From contig CAJFCV020000001.1 in NCBI GenBank assembly GCA_904066235.2, forward strand, positions 9,052,001-9,116,000: DNA of 64,000 bases, given 5' to 3'. Below, in pieces: positions 57,101-64,000 of this stretch. Both the position numbers and the translations under genes were made by a program. The notes beneath the pieces were generated by a model, which worked only from the letters and a program-made list of their open reading frames with translations, had not been told where the DNA came from and searched no databases. The first letter of the stretch is position 1. Every line of letters begins with the position of its first letter. The DNA is from Bursaphelenchus xylophilus. Lineage: Eukaryota > Nematoda > Chromadorea > Rhabditida > Aphelenchoididae.

Positions 57101-58922
57101 TGATCGCCTCGGTCTTGAGTTACGAGCGTGTCCAGTTCAACGAATTCGACATGTCCTGGGGCTACGAGGTGATCGCGTGGATCGCCATGGTCGGCCCTCT
57201 CGTCATTGTCCCCATCACCATCGGGTATTCCATTTATGAGGCCAAAAAGAGGAAAAAAGTAAAAAAAATATTAATTTTTGAGATTTTAAAATCTTCGTAT
57301 TTTAGCCACTCTCCTCGATTATCAGCACCAAGAATTGGCGAAATTCCCAGGAAAATCAGCCAAAACAACCAAGTCACACGGCAGATAATGACAGCGACTA
57401 TATGGTGAGATTTCCGAAACAAAGATTGATGTTTTTTTCGATTTGCAAAGGAAAATTTTTTTGGGCGGGTCAAAAAGCTTTTGACATGTTTTTGCACTGT
57501 GCGGGCGCACGCATTCGGCGTTGCGACGAGGTGTCGCGCGATAAAAGTTTTGCGGGGTGCGAAAAAAGAGTGCACTGTGCTTTCGATTGCCCTTTCTAAA
57601 CCAATTTTTTTGCACTGTGCGGGATCGCATTGCACCGTAAATTTTTCTTGTCGCCGCTAGACAACTTTTGTGCACAATTGCGCACTGTGCAGACATGTGA
57701 CCGCCTTGCGTAAAAAAACAAGGTTTTCCCATAAAAAAATTTAGGGGATAAAGGTAAAAAATAATTTGCTCTATTTCCAGTACATAGACCCAATTTCTCG
57801 GGTAGCATCGACCAAATCTCGGAATAAAGTTGATTTAAATGTGATAGATGAAGATGCCTACGTTCGAGCACACGAAAGAATCCGAGAATGGGCCGAACGA
57901 AGTGGTCGAAGTGAACCAGTCAGGCAATTGGAGGTGTCCGCACTGCAAGAATCAATGGATATTGAACCCAAAATTGAGATCAAAGGGCCAGAAGAGATCC
58001 CAGAAGAAGAAGAGGAATTTGAGGAGATCGAGGAGGAATCTTATGGAAGGAGGACGGGCAGACTCAAGGACTTTATGTTGCATGCGGAGAAGAGAAGGGA
58101 AGCGTCGAGCAGTGACAGTGATGACTATACGATGGGAAGCGATGATCGGAAGAAACCGAAGAGACCTACGGTTAAGGTATAATTTAAAACAAAGACGGAA
58201 ACTTATGTTTATCAACCTTGGCATGTCGTATTTTTCAATTACATATTTTCACTGAACTACCATAAGTTCTGTTGCACCGTGTAGTTTTCCAAAAACCAGG
58301 AGTGCAACGCTCTTTTCTGCACCGTCAGGGATGCATACCGAAATTGATATAGTAACAGGTTTCGATTTCAAATTTTACATGTTGTAAAATATGAAGTCAT
58401 GATTTAAATTTTCAGAAATCACCACTAATGAAGCCACAGTCGACCAACTCATCGCTGAATCTCTTCGGTCCGCCTCCATTTCCCAGTAGCCAGGCATCTG
58501 ATTCCAGAATTTCCAAGAACCGAGCGAATCGTCGCAGCGATCAACGCAAGAATCGTATCTTTGCCAACTCGTTCAGCATGGTGGTAATGGAGCCCCCGTC
58601 CTCCTCCTCTCCCTCCAAGGCCTCTTCCGAAGAGCGAGCCCCTTCCCAGTCGGCTTCGGTGCCGGATCGCCCTCTAAATTGGAGCCGGCGCCATGGCCTC
58701 GGCCCCAGAAATAGCAGCGAATCGGTGAACAACAGTCTGAGCGGGGTATCCTTGAAGCCTTTCAGCATTTCAACGCCTCAGGGCTCGCTTAAGCAGTCCA
58801 AAACGATCAAATTGAAGCGGCCCAAACCCATCGGGAACTTGCCGCAACGGCCGCCCGTCGACTCGGATGACGATGAACATCTGGCGACGCTTTCAAGGGC
58901 CTCCAGCAAGAGCTATTTATAA
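54115..58922 (+). CDS. SLC6-family sodium/chloride-dependent neurotransmitter or amino-acid symporter
   Basis: Seventeen exons: 54115-54276, 54399-54572, 54636-54839, 54908-54992, 55040-55315, 55394-55487, 55531-55702, 55778-55876, 55948-56075, 56127-56221, 56263-56392, 56546-56669, 56732-57010, 57094-57258, 57306-57404, 57781-58176, 58416-58922; 1062 aa, phases consistent. Twelve membrane helices in the SLC6 order: TM1 [18 protein letters not shown], then [15 protein letters not shown], the EL2 Cys pair region, TM6 [20 protein letters not shown] and TM8 [16 protein letters not shown]. Substrate is unknown. TM1 has Leu where most members have the Trp of NVWRFP. Family members are usually 600-700 aa; this one has about 190 N-terminal and about 310 C-terminal extra cytoplasmic residues (acidic block [16 protein letters not shown], then Ser/Pro-rich). 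The acceptor of exon 13 (GTTAAG) is unusual. Convergent with the MARVEL-like gene. Confidence 0.88.
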
Positions 58923-59005
58923 AATTTATAGAAATTTATTCGAATAAATTTGAGTAGAGCGAAAGAATGTTGCGATTTTGAGATGTTTGGGGGTTCTAGT
59001 TAAAG

Positions 59006-60764
59006 CTACAGTAAGCTGACGCCACTGCGGAGTTGGAAACAGAGATCCGCGACATAGACCAGGGTGTCCAGGAAACAGAGTGCCTAAAAACGGGATTTTT
59101 AGTTTTTTTGCTTTAAAAAATCAGGAAAAAATAGTTTTTAAGAATTTTTACCGTGTAGATTACACCCTCGACAACACCAAAAAATTAAATGGAATGCTCA
59201 CCGCCGCAAAAATCCATTCAGTTTCATAGCAAACGAGCGCGATCTTTGGCCCATTTGGTGGATAACAAGCCGCGTAATACGCCTCCAGCCCTGTGGCAAT
59301 GAACATCAGCACCACGCCCACCGCACACATGACCACATCGATCTTGCGCCATATCGAATTCTTGGAGGTGCAGCAGTTCACGATCATTAGTACGAGAGCG
59401 ACGGATCCGAGGACGGCCAGAATGGCCAAGACCACCGACTGCCACTCCGTATTCGTGCGTCGCATGAACTCGGCCAAGCTCGAATCCAACGAGGGGCCGA
59501 TGATTAGAACTATTGAGATCACTGCGAGGATCTGGAAGTAAAAAAATTTGGTGATCTTTTTGGAGAAATTGAAAAAAATTGCACTGTGCATAAATATTTT
59601 GCATTGTGCTATGCAGAAAAGCCTGAAGATAAAAGAAATTAATTCAATGTAAACAATTATTTCCCAGTAATTATAAAATTTTGACCGCAATATCAAAATT
59701 GTTTTTTCATAAAAAACTTACAACTTGCATTAATTTGAAGAGCACCCTGACCACAAACGGATACTTTTCTTTCTGCTGATACTCGGGAACATTCCGACTC
59801 TGATAAGTGGGGGTGTACTTGAAGGGCGGGTAAAACGGGGGGAAAACACCGGGTCGGGGGACAAATGCCTCAGGGTATGGAGGGTAAACAGGCATTCGCG
59901 GGGAGAATGTGTCCACGTACACTGGATTTGACGGCTAAAATACGAAGAAGTCGATAAAACAGTCAATTTACAACGTACAAAAAGTGCCAAAAAATATTTT
60001 AGGAAATGATAATGACTGATATTGACTTACCATGTAACTGACAGGCCTGGTTGCCCTTCTTTTATTATATAATGGAGCTGGAGACTTGAAGGGACCCGAA
60101 AATGAGCGATAAAAACGGCCCTGAGATCGCGGATGAGGGGTCCCTCGGCCTCGGCTTGTGGTTGCTACTCGGTAGGGATATCTGAAATACGGATTCAACA
60201 GTTTACTAATGCCAGTTGCTCTAATATTAATTAAAGTTTAAAAAATTTGTTGATCGAAAGGTTTCAAAAAAAATTATCTGCTCTCTCAGAGGGAAGACCC
60301 TTGATTGTCTCTCGCATAGAACTATGAACTTTTTGATTTGCGATTAGTCCAAAACGCACACGTAAAATCTTGGCAAGGCCTGATCACCCGTTTTTTTTAA
60401 ACATTATAGTTTTATCTTTAGTCTGACAGTGTGATTCGCAATACTTTTGTCATAATTCTATCAATTTTGATGTTGATTTATGTCACATTTTACACCTTTT
60501 TTATATTCTCCTACCTGATATTCCTCCGTTCAAATCCGTTGGGTGCATCCAGCGTTCCTCCATGGTAAGCATGCGTATTGTAATGGTTAATGAATTCATT
60601 GTAATATTGCGAGTTTATGGGGATATTATTACTCTAAAACACGATCATTTTTAATCAAAATTCCACCTTACAGTAGTCGGTTGGGTCTCATCGATGGCTT
60701 CGGTGCGATTGTAGTTGCGGAGATCTGCGGCCGCCACAATCCGAACGGGTCTCCAGTCGGCCAT
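59006..60764 (-). CDS. MARVEL-like four-helix membrane protein with Pro/Tyr-rich N terminus
   Basis: Exons (minus): 60764-60672, 60633-60515, 60181-60031, 59934-59722, 59531-59202, 59083-59006; 327 aa, phases consistent. The first about 190 residues are cytoplasmic and low complexity (HPRSQGRFYRSFSGPFKSP, then VYPPYPEAFVPRPG and FPPFYPPFKYTPTY). Four helices follow in a MARVEL-type pattern: ILAVISIVLIIGP, VVLAILAVLGSVALVLMIV, VVMCAVGVVLMFIATGL and a last one split across exons 5-6 (WIFAA, then LCFLDTLVYVADLC). The first loop has the charged FMRRTNTEW segment. MARVEL proteins shape membrane apposition and vesicle sites; the exact role here is unknown. The stop lies 84 bp from the SLC6 stop, so 3' UTRs overlap. 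Confidence 0.75.
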
Positions 60765-63755
60765 TCATTCGTTTAATGCCTCAGGGGAAACAAGAGAAAA
60801 CGGGGCATTGGGATCGCGTAATTTGGAGATGAACAACCAGATGGAGACGATCGATCAAGTCACGGAACTTTGATTAAAATCTGAAAATGAAAGAGATGGG
60901 AGTGAAAGTAATTACAATTACTTGCGGGTTCAGGGTTTTCAGACATTATTTTAGGGAAAAGGTTGGAAAATTATTAAATTTCCTGGGGTTTTTTTGAAAA
61001 AATTGGGGTTTGGAGTAATTACAATGTACCACTAGGTGGCCCGTAGGAAATTTGAGACGTAAACGGTATCCGGACAACAATTAAAGTCACCAATCTTTTA
61101 AAAAAATTGCCCGATTCTAAAATTTTTTTGCAAACAGCCCGCTAAAAAATCAAAAACCAAAAATCCCTTCAGGCAATATGTGTAATCGGAAATTATGAAG
61201 GTGTTTTAAAACTGATTTACCTAGTTTTACCTCAAATTATCAATTTTTCAACCAAACTTCTTTGTATTACAGTATCCAGAACGACGCAATCCCCGGCTCG
61301 GACCACCAAACGATGGTAAAAACGAGATTAATCAAATAAATAATATCCATAACCAGAGGGGATTCCGGTTATCCATAAAAGCCCATTGAAACAAAAGCCC
61401 ACTGAATTAGATGCAGATTTGAAACAAAAGCCGCCCTGATCCGTCGCAGCGACGTCCGCTCACCTCCCCCACAGCGATGGGCATAAAACGAAAGAAAATG
61501 GGAGAATTAAATGCAAATTAAAACTATGCATCACAAGTCGAAAATTATTTTTACATTTTTTTATGTTTTGGATAGATTGAGGTCATGGATAAAATAGAAA
61601 CAGGGCAATTTATAAATTCTATAGATCTCTTTGACAATGAGTTATGAAAAAGTATTTTTGAGTGTTTTTGGACACCTGGAAAGACCTGAAACAGAATGCC
61701 AAAAATTGGCGGAAAAATCAAGATTCGAATTTTTGACCAAAATTTTAAAAAACAACGCCAGTTTCAGCAAACACTTGATTTCAAATTTTTTTATTAAAAC
61801 GAAAAATAAGAAAATAGCTAAAAAAAAGCCCCCCAAATGTAAATAAATGGTCATGAATAATATAAAACAATCCTTAATAAACCCATTCCTAAAGCCAGCT
61901 CCCAACCGGCTCCCCGCAACTCCCTCAAACAACAACACATTCCTGGTTATGACACGCGTTTTTCGGTGATACGCAACAAATTATGTGAGCGGAAAGGGGG
62001 ACTCCTTCCGAGCTCGCGCAAACCACTTGAAGAATCGGAAAATCATAAATTCGTGGGACATTTAGTGACCGCCGGGTATTTATATTTGTTAAGGGATGGA
62101 GGAAATGACCAGTTTAAAGCACTTGACCGAAATGGATGGGGGAAAATTGATGGGAAGAGTGACGGATCTCCAAGTTTGCAAGGAAAGGGATGGGGGTAAA
62201 GTTAAGTTATCGTATTCAGATACTGGAAAGTTAAAAAGCTATCACCGAATTAAAAATATGGAGCATCCAATCTTTAATTATTGAATCTTGAAAAAACAAG
62301 ACATAAAAAATTTAGTAACTTCATTTCTTATGTATTTCGAAAAAAATTTTAAAAATTTTAAACACAAAAAATTAAATTCTGGAAAAGAATCTGCAAATTC
62401 ACCGCTAGAAATTGATCCCCCAAAAAAACTGTTACAAGTCTTTCCGCAAACAACCCTGCGATTTGCCTTTACAATCTGCCTCCCCATCCACCCCAATTAC
62501 CTTTACAATCCCCCATTCTCAATACCCACGCCTCGCCCGACTTTTCTCAGCGTCGTTCTAAGCCTCGAGGCGGTCTTAAAGAGCGTCGTCTCGAGTGATT
62601 ATCCCCGGCCAAACAATTCCCCTATAAGTGACCGAAACGAATTCAAAGAGATCATTCAAATTGGGTTTCGAGGATTAAAAGTAACTTTCTTTACATTACT
62701 TTGGCGAGAGTTTTGTAAAGAGTAATGGAAAGGGGAGAGGAAAGCGATAAGAAAACGGGGAAATAATGTTTCTTGCTTTGTAAGTGATTACAAAATAAAT
62801 AAGGATACAGCCTTCAACGAAAATAATTTTTTAAAAAATTCTATTGGAAAAAAGCCACTGCGCTTTCAAAATTCGTCAAAATTTTTAAAAAGCAAAAAAG
62901 TTTTTTTTTGCAATTTAGGATTAAAAGTTTTAAGCGCAGCTATATATATTTGAAAGCAATCAGAATTTTCAAAAAAGATCTCTCCTTACGTCTGGAATCG
63001 CAAAAGTTAAAAAAAGCAAAGATTAGTTTTTTGTTTGGTCGGCCCTCTTCATTTCGCATGATCTCTCGCAAAGAAGACCGTCGAATATCTCGACTGCTGC
63101 TTAAAGGCGTGGGTCCAAACTTTTATTTGTAAAAGTCAGATTTACGATAGCATAAGCAAAACCCGTTTCTTCTATGACTGATTTCTCTCATTCTCTACAG
63201 TCCCAGTAGAAATGTTTGCGTAATTTAGGAGCAAACAGGGCTCACTATCTCGAGACATCATTCCATAGCCAAATGTTGCCTTTACATTTAGAATTGCGAG
63301 TAATACTGATAAATCATCAAGATCTATCGCCAAGTCCTCAATCCCCGCGCCTCGCTCAAACCCAAACAAATTGGTCCGTCCTTTTTATTCAGCCTCGGAA
63401 ATAACTTCATTCCATTGCATTACTGAGGGTGCGAATATCCGAATTAAAAAAAGTTCTTTAAGAGTGCGATCGCCATAAGAAAATGAGTGCGAAGAGAACG
63501 TCGGTCTACTTTTCTTTTTATTATTACAAGGTGGGTTAAAAGTGGGAAAAGTTGGGTGGAAAGTCAGATCCGCGCACTGAAATTATCCACGGATCGAGGT
63601 TACTATTTTACGGATATTTGTATGTACAAATATTAAATGTAATATTAACAATAAATAGTAAAAAGTAGGTTTATTTGGCAAAAAATAATTGAAAAAAAAT
63701 TATAAAGAAAACCGTATAAAGTAGTAAAGAATTATTGAAAGTAGGAGATTACTTG
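60765..63755. other. Long intergenic region, no gene recognised
   Basis: About 3 kb, AT-rich with a few GC-rich islets (for example around 62500-62620). I see short open frames but none with splice sites and coding composition that agree. It should include the promoter of the MARVEL-like gene (minus strand). Confidence 0.45.
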
Positions 63756-64000
63756 TTAAATTACTCGAAGAGTTGCCGCAGATTGCATTTGAGTCACATC
63801 TGTGGGAGGCCGGCGTTGAGATTTCTTGATATTGGAGGGAGATTTGCTCGCGGTCTTGGCTAAAATACGAAGAATATTTTTTTGTTTTAACTTTTTTTTT
63901 ATAAAAATGGAGTCAACAAATTTTTAGATCCTCACCGTGACTTTCCCTGCCCTTCCCCATCATTTCCATTCCCATATTTGGTATCTTCTTCCAAACCCAA
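63756..64000 (-). CDS. C-terminal exons of an unidentified gene (continues outside window)
   Basis: Two exons on the minus strand: one from the window edge to 63936 (donor GTGAGG) and the last one 63859-63756 (acceptor TATTTTAG, stop TAA at 63756-63758). In the preferred frame the end reads KTASKSPSNIKKSQRRPPTD and finishes ATLRVI; a second frame through both exons ends in a hydrophobic segment further down. The piece is too short to name a family. Confidence 0.4.

Overview
This window is nuclear DNA of a nematode. The evidence is compact multi-exon genes on both strands, introns as short as 35-80 nt ending mostly in TTTTAG or TTTCAG, splice acceptors just upstream of several start codons (as expected for SL trans-splicing), and gene products whose closest recognisable relatives are animal housekeeping proteins. 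I cannot name the species. There is nothing prokaryotic here: no operons with ribosome-binding sites and no CRISPR array.

Layout from left to right: the 3' end of LTV1 (+); a carboxypeptidase D-like gene with several possible 3' ends (+, 3.0-11.5 kb); RFC1 (+), convergent with the exocyst gene SEC8 (-), whose second intron holds an LTR retroelement with an intact gag-like ORF; IMP3 (-); a HAPSTR1/C16orf72-like gene (-); an acyltransferase-3/SGNH gene (-) with a foldback element inside an exon; an OSBPL9-type oxysterol-binding-related gene (-, 32.7-38.9 kb, with a probable second first exon at 42.3-42.5 kb); GnT-V/GLY-2 (+); a 146-residue unknown protein (+); an SLC6-family transporter with unusually long tails (+), convergent with a four-helix MARVEL-like gene (-); and the 3' end of an unidentified gene (-) at the right edge.

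The neighbours do not form one pathway. Several act in ribosome biogenesis (LTV1, IMP3) and in membrane or secretory processes (carboxypeptidase D, SEC8, ORP, GLY-2, SLC6, MARVEL), but I see no evidence of an organised cluster. The accessory content is mobile DNA: five long, nearly palindromic foldback elements (22975-23751, 26130-27038, 28842-29889, 40800-41463, 52808-54043), each flanked by a plausible target-site duplication (TAA, TA, TA, TA, TTAA), one small MITE, and one LTR element.

The most interesting points are: (1) mutually exclusive 3' exons in the carboxypeptidase gene that would give membrane-anchored, soluble and hydrophobic-tailed forms; (2) a foldback element inserted three bases inside an exon of the acyltransferase gene; (3) a retroelement in which gag runs in frame into an env-like start and ends on a stop codon supplied by the LTR terminus; (4) a strong pre-miRNA-like hairpin with a TATA-like box upstream; (5) an RFC1 with no room for a BRCT domain.
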